A stretch of DNA of 64,000 nt. Origin: Hyaloscypha bicolor E. Lineage: Eukaryota; Ascomycota; Leotiomycetes; Helotiales; Hyaloscyphaceae. A program made the position numbers and the translations under genes. The notes under the pieces were generated by a model that was not told the DNA's origin, ran no database searches, and was given only the letters and a program-made list of their open reading frames with translations. Where the stretch lies: assembly GCF_002865645.1 (NCBI RefSeq), contig NW_020194684.1, positions 5,247,952 through 5,311,951 on the forward strand, in the 5' to 3' direction. Below are positions 9,791 through 20,768 of this stretch, piece by piece (the first letter of the stretch is position 1; every line of letters starts with the position of its first letter).

Positions 9791-10786
9791 CTATTCGTCA
9801 TCGCCGATCTGCAGGGACCGTTAGAACGAACATTAGAAATCAAGTGCCAGTGACTTGCCTTTGGAGCCAAGTAGAATCTCAGGTAACTGCTTCCGGCCAA
9901 GTTATATTCAACCAAGAGAGGAACCTCATTGGACAAGCAAAGCTTGACAGTCTTGGAAAGTCCAGAAGCCTTGCAGAAGTTTACGAGGTATTTAAGGGAG
10001 AAGGTCAAAGAGACGGGTTCGGTGAGCTCAATTTCGACGTTCAGTTCTGGCTTCTCGACGTTGCTGTGGCTTCGAAGAGTGACAGCACCATTGCCAATAT
10101 CACCAGAGCAGGAGAACTTGACACCATCCTTGGATGCCTCGATCGAGACTAAAGAGTCACAACATTAGCAGGAGGAATGGTAAAAGCTTCTGCAAACGTA
10201 CCTGATTCAGAGAGAGCCATCAAATCCATGCAGATTCTCTTGAACTCTGAAGAAGGCATGGAAATCGTAGCAGCATATTCCGTATCTGGAATACCCAAAT
10301 GCTCCTGGTCGATATCCATAAGCTTCAAGTCATACTCGCTCAACCGGTCACTCTCGCTGCTCTCGAAAACCAAGTTCAAGACATCGGGAGCGTCCTCAGC
10401 CTTGATTGTTAGGATATCCTCGCCCTGTGCAGCACGTAGGACTTTGGTGAGGGATGTGAGGTTGACGCCAAGGGCAACGTTACGGTCGCATCGGTATGGG
10501 GAGAACGTCTCTGCCTTGAGCATCATGGAGACGAGCGCGACGTGCGAGTTGTCCATGGCTTGAAGGGCAACACCGGAGTCATTGCAGTCGAAGTTGCAGT
10601 CTTGGACGAGATCCTTGATTGCGTCGACGACCTGCAGGAGTTAGTAAAGGCGTGCGAAAATCTATGAGCATGCCACTGACCTTCTTCAGCACATCAGCCT
10701 GCTCGAGACGTGCTTCCAACACTGGAACCCAAATGTCAGCCTATTTGTGCGCAAGGAATCTAGAAGTTGGGGAGGATGTACTCACT
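9791..10786 (-). CDS. POL30: Proliferating cell nuclear antigen (PCNA), 5 exons
   Basis: Trimeric sliding clamp that tethers DNA polymerase delta and many repair factors to DNA in the nucleus. Exons, minus-strand order: up to 10786, 10721-10681, 10631-10202, 10148-9859 and 9808-9791; the product is 259 residues, the standard length. The translation begins [14 protein letters not shown] and includes [42 protein letters not shown] (interdomain connector loop), [13 protein letters not shown] and the C-terminus LAPKIGDDE. Two oddities: the A of the start ATG (10786) is separated from its TG (10721-10720) by a 64-bp GTGAGT..CCAG intron. The last intron (9858-9809) begins with GCAAGT, a GC-AG intron, and leaves an 18-bp last exon coding IGDDE. 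How far exon 1 extends upstream is unknown. Confidence 0.95.
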
Positions 10787-10904
10787 TTTGAAGTTGGATA
10801 TGTGGAATCGTTACGTAGAGATTGGAAAAGTGAACGGGGTCTAAGGTTGAGAAAGTTTCGTTGTCGTTTGGTAGAAAGATGCGTGTTTGAAGAAGGGAGG
10901 GGAC

Positions 10905-10929
10905 GACGCGACGCGACTTCCATTCGCGT
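10905..10929 (-). promoter_or_regulatory. CGCG-rich MCB-like cluster upstream of PCNA
   Basis: Tandem ACGCG units at 10906-10915 plus TCGCGT at 10924-10929 lie about 120-145 bp upstream of the PCNA start codon. They resemble MBF/E2F-type G1/S sites, which fits a replication gene. None is a full ACGCGT, so confidence is moderate. Confidence 0.4.
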
Positions 10930-11566
10930 AAAGTGGCCCTGAGCTGAATTATGGACTAAAGTGGTTAGCCCGGATTTCCTGACACTCTGACCAATGAGGA
11001 GCCATTATGGTGCGATGGGAAGAACTTCTCTTAAACCTCCTGGTGGAGTCTCACAAGAAAGATATGTCCCTCAAAGACTCACTGAAAGCGATTCGGGACC
11101 GAGAAAAATTGATTGAAATTGATGGATATCAGGTAAATGGAACCTGTTGCCGAGTACAAATCATCTCAAGAGCCTTCGGTGAGAATCATGTATTAATATT
11201 CAGAAAAACCATTATGCAGACGGTCTTGGCTTTAGTCTCAGTCCACGAGGATCAGTACATGGTTCTGTATTGGCGTGGAGAGAGCCAGGGAGAGTTCTAG
11301 AATCTCCAAAGTTTCAAGTCTTTCTGATGGCGATGTTGAGGCTCATCAGCAAATCACTAGAACGATGGAAATGTATGATAGTAGCACTGGGTTTCAGTTA
11401 ACCTTTTGGACAGTAAGTGAATTAAGCTCAATCATAGCAATTATTTTCGTGGTAGCCTTTCTCGCCTGTCAATATTTAAAGTGCTCCTCCAATCCCTTGT
11501 CTTTCCAGCTTTTGTCTTCCGAATAACTTCTTGCAAAGTCAACTCCTCGCACTTAGCTTGGCCAAG
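10930..11566. other. Region between PCNA and the SET-domain gene
   Basis: Divergent promoter region. An open frame at 11007-11300 starts with a plausible amphipathic, charged segment (MVRWEELLLNLLVESHKKD) but has no recognisable domain or continuation. I treat it as unproven. Confidence 0.35.
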
Positions 11567-13175
11567 ATGGCTTCCAAGAAGAACACCGCAACTAAAGTCA
11601 AAGACAAGCTGTCCAATTCCACCCTTGTTCAATCATCTCAAGATGAAGCCCAAGCAGTTGAGACCAGTCCAGAGGTGAACGCGGGTGCCGATCAGGAGAT
11701 GAAGACCACTTCAAACATTTCAGATTTGGGGACCGCGGTCACAGTTAGTAGTTGGCATCGTTTAAAGATGTGATGCAGAGCTAATTATTTCTTTACAGAA
11801 TACGGATACTGTGCGCAGTGGTTCGGAGTCGACGCTTGATATGATATCGCCAACTTCGGCTGCATCTACGAAGCGGGAGCGTAATCGACGCAAGAAGGAG
11901 AATGCGAAGAAACGCAAAGCTGAAGAGTTGAAAAATAAAGCTGACGAGGCCGAGGTCTTAGCAGGAATGGGTACAATGGCTTTGAACGAGAGGGTTCTAG
12001 GTGGCGCTGGAAACGGCAATTGCCTACCGCGGCTCAATTTCTCAAGCAATGGCAGCTCTTCTAGCTCCTCACCAACTGAGTCAGAAGCAACTGAGCAGCA
12101 GACCCTTAATATGTTAAGTCAGTATATCAAATATTTGTTTTCATGAGTGGCCTTTCACCATCAATTGCTGACTTTGATATTGTTAGATAACCAACCTGGC
12201 AGACTCTGGGAGGTCAAGCAAGCCGGCGGCAAGGGTCTTGGGGTCTTCGCAATCCAACTCATCAAGAAAGGTACCATTATCTTCCAGGAAGTCCCTCTGA
12301 TTCGCGGGGGCCAGGATTGGTTGGACAAGCAAGCTGCATTCATGCTCCTACCTGAAGCTAAGAAACGAGACTTCATGGCCCTACACAACCAATGCAACTG
12401 CCACACATCACCATGCCAAGAAACAACACTTATGAGAATCTGGGACGTCAATAGCTTTGAGTTGGCCAGTATTGGGCCAGGAAACCTTGGTGTCTTCAAG
12501 GTCGCATCGCGCATCAATCACGCTTGCTTTCCGAACGCTTTTCGCAGATTTACGAAGGATGGCAACATTGTGATTATCTCCTCAGAAGACATCAAGAAGG
12601 GATGTGAGATAACCCTCGACTATAGTGGTGCCTGCGGAAGCTCGGTTGCATCTAGGCGAGAGTTTCTCTTGGAAAGGTACGGCTTCTATTGTCGCTGTAG
12701 GGGTTGTATTGGCAATATTGTTGAACCAGTGGACGTTTTGCTGAATTTCATTGGAGATATCAAGAGGCCTGTTGAGGTTACAACAACGGAGATTCTTGGC
12801 GAGAAAACTACGGAAGAGCTCGATGCATTGGCAGGATTCAAGTCTTGGCATCAAGACTTGGAAAAGTACATTTCGCTCTTCAACGATCATGCAGCTTCAA
12901 TACTTCACGGCTCCTTTATCCGCGGAAATGACTCGAGAGAGGTGTTCAAGGACAGGTGCAGATCGATGGTTGGAGACTGGCTGAGAGCAAACAACAATTT
13001 TGGCTTAAGCGAGGATGTCATTGAGAAGTATTCCATCCGAGAGTCGTTAAAGTACGAGAAGGCTGCGGATGATCTCTTCCACGAATTGCAAGGGGAAGTT
13101 GAAGAGGCGGTCCCACCTGCAGCCCCAACTGCTGTCCGACCGGCAATAGTGGTGGAAAAAGGAATTGGCCAGTGA
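11567..13175 (+). CDS. SET-domain protein, 3 exons
   Basis: Probable protein lysine methyltransferase of the fungal SET/TPR-like group. Exons 11567-11743, 11799-12117 and 12187-13175 give about 494 residues. The first about 165 residues are disordered, Ser/Thr-rich and carry a basic block (KRERNRRKKENAKKRK) that could be a nuclear signal. The SET core starts at KGLGVFAIQLIKKGTIIF. It contains ASRINHACFPNAFRRF (the S-R-x-N-H-x-C-x-P-N motif that binds AdoMet, about residue 273) and the Tyr of EITLDYSG. A Cys-rich CRCRGC post-SET-like site follows. About 150 helix-rich residues end the protein. Substrate unknown; members of this group methylate histones or non-histone proteins. The second donor is a less usual GTCAGT. 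Confidence 0.85.
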
Positions 13176-14036
13176 GTGGAGTTTACCTATGACTTATGAG
13201 GGAGGACTGGCAATTGATAGGGAGTGGACGTCTCAAGGAGGATAATTTCTGGAGAAGCGGCTTTGGTAGGACCCCTTTCTAGAAACGCGTTTTTCGATTA
13301 GTACATTGAATTAATTGCGCCAAAATGCTTTGGATACAGTTAGGCAGGATGGTCAATAAACTTGCTAAGGAATGGCAATGAAGTCTTTTTCTGGCTTGAG
13401 AGCATCAGAAACGTGCTGTGTGACATTTTAAACGAGCACATATGTGCATTTCCAAACAAATTCTACCATCAAAAAGAACCCCCCTGAAGACCCATGCAAA
13501 ATATCCAATTACCAAAACAGCAAAACTACAGGACCCTCGGTGAGTCCCGTCCCTTAGAAAAACCTTCTAAACTTGGATTTTTGAAACCGCTCCACACTTA
13601 GAGTCGAGTTCTAAGGTGGGTTTTCGTGTGTGGCTGTTAACCACTCGTCCAGACCTGTTGATCCTCACTTTGAGTTTCTAAAGCATAAGAGCCCACATCG
13701 TCCCACACTTAGCCCCCTCTCCAAAACTTGTTGTGCCCAAAAATCCCTTTTGAGTATATCACGGTGGGCCGCGAATTAGGGGAAGCAGTTGATTCCACCT
13801 TCCCACGCAACACTTCCTCGCTGATCCTGATGTCTCAGTTCCTTGAATACTCGCCATTTCCTTTGAAAGGGACGGGAGCCTTTACGGCGATTTTAGAATT
13901 AATTGCCAAGGAGTCTGAACATCCAGAACGGAGAAAACGTTAGGGGAGTATTACCTTCTATTATTCAACGAGAGACTTCCCTCATAGTCTCGGGTTATCT
14001 ATTTAACAACATCATGCCTTCTCCTCAAGCACAGTC
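13176..14036. other. Intergenic region
   Basis: No gene supported. A 71-codon frame at 13728-13943 has no recognisable feature. It separates the SET gene from the sugar-transporter relic. Confidence 0.35.
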
Positions 14037-14720
14037 TCACCTTCCCCCCTTTTCGACTTCAGATGGGGCTATCCTGTTGGCCAACCTGCAGACCTTGAGC
14101 GGCTTGTACAGACTGCGAAGAAGGCAATGTTGATGCAGACGAAGGTGGCGAGGACGTCGTGGGCTGCACTGCTCTCTCGTCCTGTGGCAACGCCGACGAT
14201 GGAGACGATAAATTGGCACACGCACATTCCAGCCACGCCTACGATGAGAGGGGGACGTCAGCCGAACTTGCCGATGGTCCAGAATGCGATGGGTGTTGAA
14301 ACAGTGTTGACTAGGTGGTGTGAGTTATACATGGCGAAGTATGGGATGGCAGGAGTACCGGTTGCTAGGATAACTGAGATTCTGAATGGGTCACCGATAC
14401 CAATTGTCTCAGAGAAAGTAGTGCCGAAGTAGAAGATGAAGTTGGCCCCGGCTGCCAAGCGATTAGTGAAATGTTTCCATAGGCTGACAGTGTGAAAACT
14501 TACACAGTTGTTGCATCATCTAGATCGCTGTGCCGATGAATATTCTATGAAGATTATTGCACCGGAAGCAATCGGCCCAACCACTGCTCTTACCATTTTG
14601 CTTGGCCACTCTCGACTCCTCTGTCCAACTTGGTTGGAGCTCTTGAAATTCCACTTCAAAAAATGTCGTCAACTTTGGGCCGTTGATCTCGAAGCTTGGC
14701 CAAAGACGTCCTGGCCATCA
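14037..14720 (-). pseudogene. MFS sugar transporter relic with nonsense mutations
   Basis: Minus-strand remains of the second half of a hexose-type MFS porter. Recognisable pieces, in order: SLAKLRDQR (cytoplasmic loop), SGWADCFR, FIGTAI-stop-MMQQL, GANFIFYFGTTFSETIGI, VNTVSTPIAFWTIGKFG-stop-RPPLIVG and CQFIVSIVGVATG. Two ordinary introns can still be inferred (GTAAGT donor before the GANFIF block; a GTACTC donor inside the next helix). The two in-frame stops fall where the family has Gln (CAG to TAG) and Arg (CGA to TGA). A frame break precedes SGWADCF, and the match fades before the C-terminal PETKG region. Traces may extend to about 14990. It is not the same gene as the intact transporter at 311-2525. 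Confidence 0.75.
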
Positions 14721-15388
14721 CCAGTTAATTGAGGGGTGGTCTCGATATATGGAAGGAATGTCTTTTGCCATCTTTTCGAATCGCTGTGGGACTTTGCGTT
14801 GATGCCCATTGCTTTCTTCCGCAAAGGGCTTTCCCACGTGAGCTTGGGTTGATGAAATCTTTGGGACCGAAGGGTCCAGCCGTATAGGTGATGGCAAGAA
14901 GAAAAATGGCGAGCTCGGAGAACTCTCCTTAGCCACACAGACTCTTCCAAACTACCGGACTGAACAGCAATGAAAGCAGGAAACAAAGCCACTCAATGAC
15001 CCAAGTCATTTCCCAGTAAATCTGTATAGAGGGCCAGAACACTCGGCTCATGTCAAGTCGCATGTCAAGGCCGCATACCTACATGGAACGAGTCCGTTTT
15101 GATGAGCTACCAGCAAGTGGGACTTCGGTCACTTCATGAACACACTGGAAACGATTCAAAAAGCCACATCAAGATGAAAAGCAGAGTTCATTGACTTCAT
15201 ACCACGTATCACACTCACTCCAGACCCCACGCTAGATATACGGAGAAACAAACCCGACCAAGTAGACATTTCGTCATGGTATCTATAAAACAAAGGAAAG
15301 TCATAAAATAAATCCCTCTATACAAGAAAATACCCAAAATGTGCGCCTCACGCCACCTCCATGAAGAATTTTGATCTGCAAAACGCGA
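14721..15388. other. Region between transporter relic and C2H2 gene
   Basis: Minus-strand frames at 14669-14992 and 14718-14936 may be further decayed sugar-transporter sequence, but I see no clear motif. 15000-15388 is probably the 3' untranslated part of the C2H2 gene. Confidence 0.35.
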
Positions 15389-18300
15389 TCACTGCTGATA
15401 ATAAGAAACTTGTTGTGGCGGCGAGTGCCCGTGAGCATATGACGACGCGCTCCCCTGTGCACGGCTCATCGGTGTCGGTTGTTGCTGGAAGTTCGGTCCT
15501 GGGTCAACTGCCATTGGGTCAAACTGATATCCTGCCTGGCTGATACCGAGGATAGTCGAGTTTTGATAGCTGGATGCTGCCGGCAGTCCGTCGAGGCTCT
15601 GCGGCATTGAATATCCCGAGGGCTGATGATGCATATTGTAGTTCTGGGTCGGCACTACATTTGGGTACCCAGTCCCCATTGGTTGTCGGTATGGGTCAGG
15701 CTGTTCCATCTTGGGTTGCGTGAATCCAGGGTCCATCAACTCATACGAGCGAGTGTTATTCATCGTATGCATGCCATTTGATCCCATCGAACCAAAAGTA
15801 GGCTGCTGAATGGGAAAAGCATTCGGGTACATGGTGGTGTTCGGTTGATAGTTCATGGTTGAGTCCAGGTTGTTGTAGTTCGACCCTGCCGTTGAGAAAT
15901 AGGCGGGCTGATCAAAACCCGTAGAGGCGAACTGAGCACCAGCCGGGATGTGTGGGGTGACGTTCATAATGTTGAAAGGGCTTGAAGAAGGCTCCATTTT
16001 TGTTATGCTGCCAGGTGTCACCGGGGAGATGATATTCTCGACGGGACTGATGATGGTATTCGCATCAACCGCCTTCTGTTCCACCAGACGAAGGACAGGT
16101 AAACTGATATGCTCCATGTGTTTCGCAAGATGCACAGTCAATTTCTTCCATGTTGGGAATGTTTTGCCGCAGAATTTGCAAGGCTCGTCTTGTGGTCGAC
16201 TTGTTGTCTCGTGATGGCATTGCTCTAGCATTATCCACGCGGGCTCTGTCAGGCGAGCTTTCTTGATGGCGGCCTTGGTTTTCTGCTTTGGTTCTGGCAA
16301 CTTGTGTTCACGGACAAGATGTTGTAAGAAGTTATCCTTACGGTAACAAGGATGCCTGCAATCCTCATACTGACAGATCCACCACTCCAAGTGGCGATGT
16401 CGCTCGTTTTCATGTCGAACCCAGTCTGCTTTTCTCTTGAATGACTTTGGCTCCTTACACTTCTCGTACGTGCAGGTAAATGGCTGTACATCCTCGTGAA
16501 CATGCTTCGTCCAATCAGATGGCTTTTGAAACTTCTTCGCCTTGAAGCACAGCTGGCATTCGAACTCCGCTGGAAGATTCCGAGTTGGCGGCATAGGGAC
16601 TCCTTGTGGGAAAGTCTCATCGTTAAGAGCGCCTTCCCCAGGATTGGAATCGTTGTCAGAATTGAAGTCTGTTACCAACTGCAAAGGACCTTGATCTGAA
16701 GAAGCCCGCACTTTTACATCTGCTGAAGTGGCACCGCCATTTTGGGTGACACAAAGAAGACCAGTAGAGCAGCTTCGAGACAGAATAGCTTGAGAGTGCT
16801 TGACGCGCAGATCAAGCAGATTCTTATACCGGATCTCCTGTTGATTGGCAATTCTACTCACAAGCCACTTATTCTTGGGGCCCATCTCAGGGTTCAAGCG
16901 CAATACATGCGCCTTGAAACCTTCATAATTTGGTGTTATGGGGTCCTTTTCCAGCTCCATCTTCATGTCACCCTCATCCGCTTGATCTTCATCTTCATCG
17001 TCGTCTTCGTCCAGATCCCGATCATCTGGCTGTTGTCGCTCGGACCTCCTTGATTCAACCTCAGGAGCTCCGGTGGCGAGATTGACCACAGGAGGACCCC
17101 CTTGCGCCCTCATGAGACCTACAAGACCTGTCTGCCTGTCACGTGGATTCAATTCACTCTTGCTCCTCCTTCGATGCGACCACCCCCTTCGGACACTTAG
17201 GTGTTCTACAGGGCTTTGGGGAGAGGCAGGGTTGCCCCCAATGGAGCCTTTGCGGGTGTGTGTCGTTCCGACGGCCGCAAGAGGTCCTGCCATGGCAGCG
17301 AGGGCAGTATTGATGCTTGGCGGTCCTTTCTTCATGCTGCCAGATCTTGACGGCGGTGCTAGAGTTCCTGCACTGTTGTGTCGTCCTTGTGGCGGATTCT
17401 GTCTCTCTTCCGGCATGTTGGTCGAGCTCCGCACTCGTTTGAGTTTGCTGTCGCTCCTCATCCGGACAATGTTGGCTAACCGATCCAGTCGATCAAGTCC
17501 TTGGTCAAAGAAGTTGCTAGGGCGACGCTCTCCTTCGCGAGATTTGCTTATGGACAGTCTCTTAAGGAAGCTACCATCAATGACAGCGTCGTATTCAGAC
17601 AAGCTGGGTTCACTAAGTCGTCGGCGCCTCGTGCCCCAGGTTGCTGCCCGGGACGCTATCGAGACTGTGTCGGATGCCTGCTGAAACCGCATCATGGCCT
17701 CACTTGAAGTCAAAGGCTGATTTGAGGTGGTAGTGATCTCGGGGATTGTCGGAGGATCGTACCAATGTCGTGGTAGAGTCATTAAAGCTTTGTCAGTTTC
17801 CGTAATATTGAGATTGGCCAAGTCATAGTAGACTTGGCCCTCGATCGGTCGGTTTTCATGTATGCTAGCCGCATCATCCAAAGGGAAGATTTCGCTATTC
17901 TCATCTTCATGAGGAAGCTGAGAGGGAGTCTGTTGAAAGGGGTTGTGGTTGAAGTGAGGGGGTTGTTCGTCTCCGGCTTCGCTTCCACCCGCCTGCGATC
18001 TCCACTCTTCAATATCAAGGTTCTTGCCATCAATTCGCCTTCGCTCTTCGGCTTCGTTCAAGGTGGGGACTTCGACGTTCGACAGCTCTCTTCGAGCATC
18101 AGGACCAAGTCCAGCTTGACCAGTCGTTTCATCCGATCTCCATTGCCCCTCCTCGTTTCGCATTATGGTTGGAGCAGAGCCTTGGGCGGTGTGATTGGGC
18201 AATTGGCCCTCGAAATGGCTACCGACGTTGTACTGTCCGCTCGACTGGACGAAGCTGTTCGGTCGGTCCTGCTGCTGCACTACTTTCCACTGCGTGGCCA

Positions 18301-18958
18301 TAATGGCGGCGCTGTCTTCTGGTCGTGAGATGGAACCCGGCTCAATGCCTTCAGCGCTAGTGTGGCTACTGCTACTGAGGTCGGGAGTTAATTGTAGGGT
18401 AGCGGGTTGCGTGGTTGGTAGAGATTTCACGTTCTGATATCGCAGATTGTGGGAATCAGTGGTTGGCTCGTGCTGTATGATGGCAGCAATACCCTTTGTA
18501 TCACCGACTGCTCCCTTGGAATAGGGACTGTTCGGTGAACTGCTATGTATGGGGCTGAGAGGATAGGTCGAGTTTGTGAAGGTCGCAGACGGGGGCTGAA
18601 CCTGCGCTGGAGGACCTGGTAATGGACGATTGAGATCAGCGACGTGAAACCCGATGGCACTGAGACCAGAGTCGACTCTCCCAACTCCGGCGTCAAAGTT
18701 CACGCCGAAGAAAGGGTCGTCACCGTCACTGAACTCGCTGGGCTGATAGTTGCTGTACTCAGACTCGCCAGGTGTGCTGCCGATATTATAGGAAGGACTC
18801 GCAGAGTTGCTAATGGTGTGCGATGGGTTGAACGGCGAGAGGAGGTTGCTGTCGAAAGGGGTGGGAGGGAGGTGGGAGTTGTTCAGCCCAAAGTCGTCGT
18901 CGGGATCTCGTGAGCTTTGAGGGCCGACGAAGGTGGAAATAGGGTTGTGTGTAGACAT
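15389..18958 (-). CDS. Large C2H2 zinc-finger transcription factor (1189 aa), no introns
   Basis: Predicted nuclear DNA-binding regulator, one uninterrupted frame of 1189 residues. The ATG at 18958 (MSTHNPIST) is the first true ATG; the frame stays open upstream without one. Residues 1 to about 640 are low-complexity, Ser/Pro/Gln-rich. An acidic run (RDLDEDDDEDEDQADEGD) lies at about 645-665, followed by a conserved-looking block NKWLVSRIANQQEIRYKNLL. Four zinc fingers cluster at about 797-950, starting CQLCFKAKKF, CTYEKCKEPKSFKRK, CQYEDCRHPCYRKD and CKFCGKTFPTWKKL, each completed by a His pair. The C-terminal about 200 residues are Pro/Gln/Tyr/Asn-rich, an activation-domain-like composition. 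A TATA-like CTTTATAAGA lies just upstream of the start. Ortholog identity not assigned. Confidence 0.85.
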   Translation of the reverse strand: MSTHNPISTFVGPQSSRDPDDDFGLNNSHLPPTPFDSNLLSPFNPSHTISNSASPSYNIGSTPGESEYSNYQPSEFSDGDDPFFGVNFDAGVGRVDSGLSAIGFHVADLNRPLPGPPAQVQPPSATFTNSTYPLSPIHSSSPNSPYSKGAVGDTKGIAAIIQHEPTTDSHNLRYQNVKSLPTTQPATLQLTPDLSSSSHTSAEGIEPGSISRPEDSAAIMATQWKVVQQQDRPNSFVQSSGQYNVGSHFEGQLPNHTAQGSAPTIMRNEEGQWRSDETTGQAGLGPDARRELSNVEVPTLNEAEERRRIDGKNLDIEEWRSQAGGSEAGDEQPPHFNHNPFQQTPSQLPHEDENSEIFPLDDAASIHENRPIEGQVYYDLANLNITETDKALMTLPRHWYDPPTIPEITTTSNQPLTSSEAMMRFQQASDTVSIASRAATWGTRRRRLSEPSLSEYDAVIDGSFLKRLSISKSREGERRPSNFFDQGLDRLDRLANIVRMRSDSKLKRVRSSTNMPEERQNPPQGRHNSAGTLAPPSRSGSMKKGPPSINTALAAMAGPLAAVGTTHTRKGSIGGNPASPQSPVEHLSVRRGWSHRRRSKSELNPRDRQTGLVGLMRAQGGPPVVNLATGAPEVESRRSERQQPDDRDLDEDDDEDEDQADEGDMKMELEKDPITPNYEGFKAHVLRLNPEMGPKNKWLVSRIANQQEIRYKNLLDLRVKHSQAILSRSCSTGLLCVTQNGGATSADVKVRASSDQGPLQLVTDFNSDNDSNPGEGALNDETFPQGVPMPPTRNLPAEFECQLCFKAKKFQKPSDWTKHVHEDVQPFTCTYEKCKEPKSFKRKADWVRHENERHRHLEWWICQYEDCRHPCYRKDNFLQHLVREHKLPEPKQKTKAAIKKARLTEPAWIMLEQCHHETTSRPQDEPCKFCGKTFPTWKKLTVHLAKHMEHISLPVLRLVEQKAVDANTIISPVENIISPVTPGSITKMEPSSSPFNIMNVTPHIPAGAQFASTGFDQPAYFSTAGSNYNNLDSTMNYQPNTTMYPNAFPIQQPTFGSMGSNGMHTMNNTRSYELMDPGFTQPKMEQPDPYRQPMGTGYPNVVPTQNYNMHHQPSGYSMPQSLDGLPAASSYQNSTILGISQAGYQFDPMAVDPGPNFQQQPTPMSRAQGSASSYAHGHSPPQQVSYYQQ

Positions 18959-20768
18959 CTGGGTGATAAGGAGGCTATGTAGGTCCTGGGAAGGAGTCTT
19001 ATAAAGGTGCGCTCGCGCGGCCACAGCTCTGGGTTGTGGTCAACAGGCAAAGGGCAAGGTCATGGTGCAGCCTTGGGGTTGAAGCGGAAGTCAGGCAGGG
19101 CGGCTGGATGATATGCGCGTGCTCTTGAACGTCGAGATGAGGCACAGGAATAGAAATCAACAAAATTGGTGATGATGTAAGATTTAGAGCTCAATGATCA
19201 GCGCCGTCGAGGATGCGGTGGGTATATCATGCGATCGATAGCTTTTCCGGTCCGGAGGAAGTGGAAGTGGGAGTGGGAGTAGGAGTGGGAGTGATGGTTG
19301 TAAATGGGGAGTCGCGCGTCAGGGGATGAGGGGAGTTGGGGGCGCGGCACTAGACACTAGAGCGTCGATTATCTGTCGGCGTTTTGTTTGAGGGGGAGCT
19401 CCCGGAGCAGAAACCAGACTCGCAAAGAGCCTGACCTGCTGCCTCCGTAGATTGAGAGCGACGGCCAACGAGAGGGTGCGGATGTGCGATGTGACAGTGC
19501 TGGGGTGGGCAGCCCGTGAGAGAGCCTCGACTCCCTCGAGAAGCGATTCGGACACCAGGCTGGAGCCGCACCAAAAGTGTGCCAGGTGGGTGCTGCGTGA
19601 GCTGGCGAGGCAGAAAGAGACCGAGTACAATCAGCCTGGGGTCGCCAGTGCGCCAGTGCGCCGGTCCGCCGTGGCGGTGCATGGTTCAAGCTTGGATGGC
19701 GCAGCAGCCGATTCATGATTTATTGTTTCCTTTCCCTCGCAGTCGCATGATCGGGAGATTCTGGACAGAACCATCTTGGCATGCAGCTCATCCAAGCCGT
19801 CCTTGCTTCTCGGGGGTCCCCTTGTTATTGCTGTCCAAAGTTCGGATATATTGAAGAGCAGGAAGCTTATTTAGCGAGCCCCTGCCACCACTGATCGAGT
19901 TTCCCCCAGGACAGCACAGCACAACACAGCCTCGCTGCCTTGCATTTATACCTCCCAGCGGCTCCTCCTCGAAACGGCCAGCGACATCGCACATTTTACA
20001 GAGGCATTTTCAACCTGTGTCACCGACAGCCTTGTCTCGTCGGCCAATTGTGACTTGCACCAAGTCCTGTGTGCGTTCACTGCGGCAGTTTTTGCGGAGC
20101 TGTCACTCCCATCATGAATCAGACAGCCTGTACGCTGGATTCGCCAAGTCTATGTTTCCTTCAACGTGAGATTGGTCTTACATCGCCTCTTGAAACACAC
20201 TTCCATCCTTCTGTGACGGTTATTAAGGTAGTCTGTAAGCACCAGAGCCAGCGCTTGCGAGAGCGAGTCGATCACATAAGAATAGCAACTGCCACAAGAC
20301 AAGCAGGCTTCTTGAGAAGTCGGTTCAAGTGCTCTGATTTCTCATTTGATAGTGTCATGGATCGCTCAAGAGTGACTGGAAAGACTTCCCTCGCCGAAAG
20401 TGATCGGCAACCACTGGGATTTGATGAGACGCCTCATCAAATAGTGTAAATTGTCAGAACGTTGTGTCTTGAAGAGCAAATTTGAAGATCCAAAGCGATT
20501 GATACTTCAACGTCACTAGCGCTAAGGAGAAGCGTACCTTCATCACAATTCACTCCTGTGCAGGCTGCGACGAAGAAAGAGACTTCCTAGTTTCTGCAAG
20601 TCAGGAAATCACCATATCGCTTTCTTTGATTCTGCAACCTCATCCTGCACAGATCTCAACCACTTAAGCTGCTTAAACTCATCCATCTCGTTATGTCTCC
20701 ATCACACACAACATCCTGATGTATCAATCAGCGAAAACCCGCCGCTCGAGCTACCTCAACAAGTAGCT
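18959..20768. other. Intergenic region with G-rich microsatellite-like tract
   Basis: About 1.8 kb, no gene supported. A GGAGTG(GGAGTA)-type purine-rich tract lies at 19258-19298 in the upstream region of the C2H2 gene. Overlapping frames on both strands at 19319-19854 reflect high G+C, not genes. Confidence 0.4.

Noticed and set aside
18959..19024. N-terminal extension of the C2H2 factor
   Set aside because: The frame is open but has no ATG; a TATA-like sequence lies there instead.
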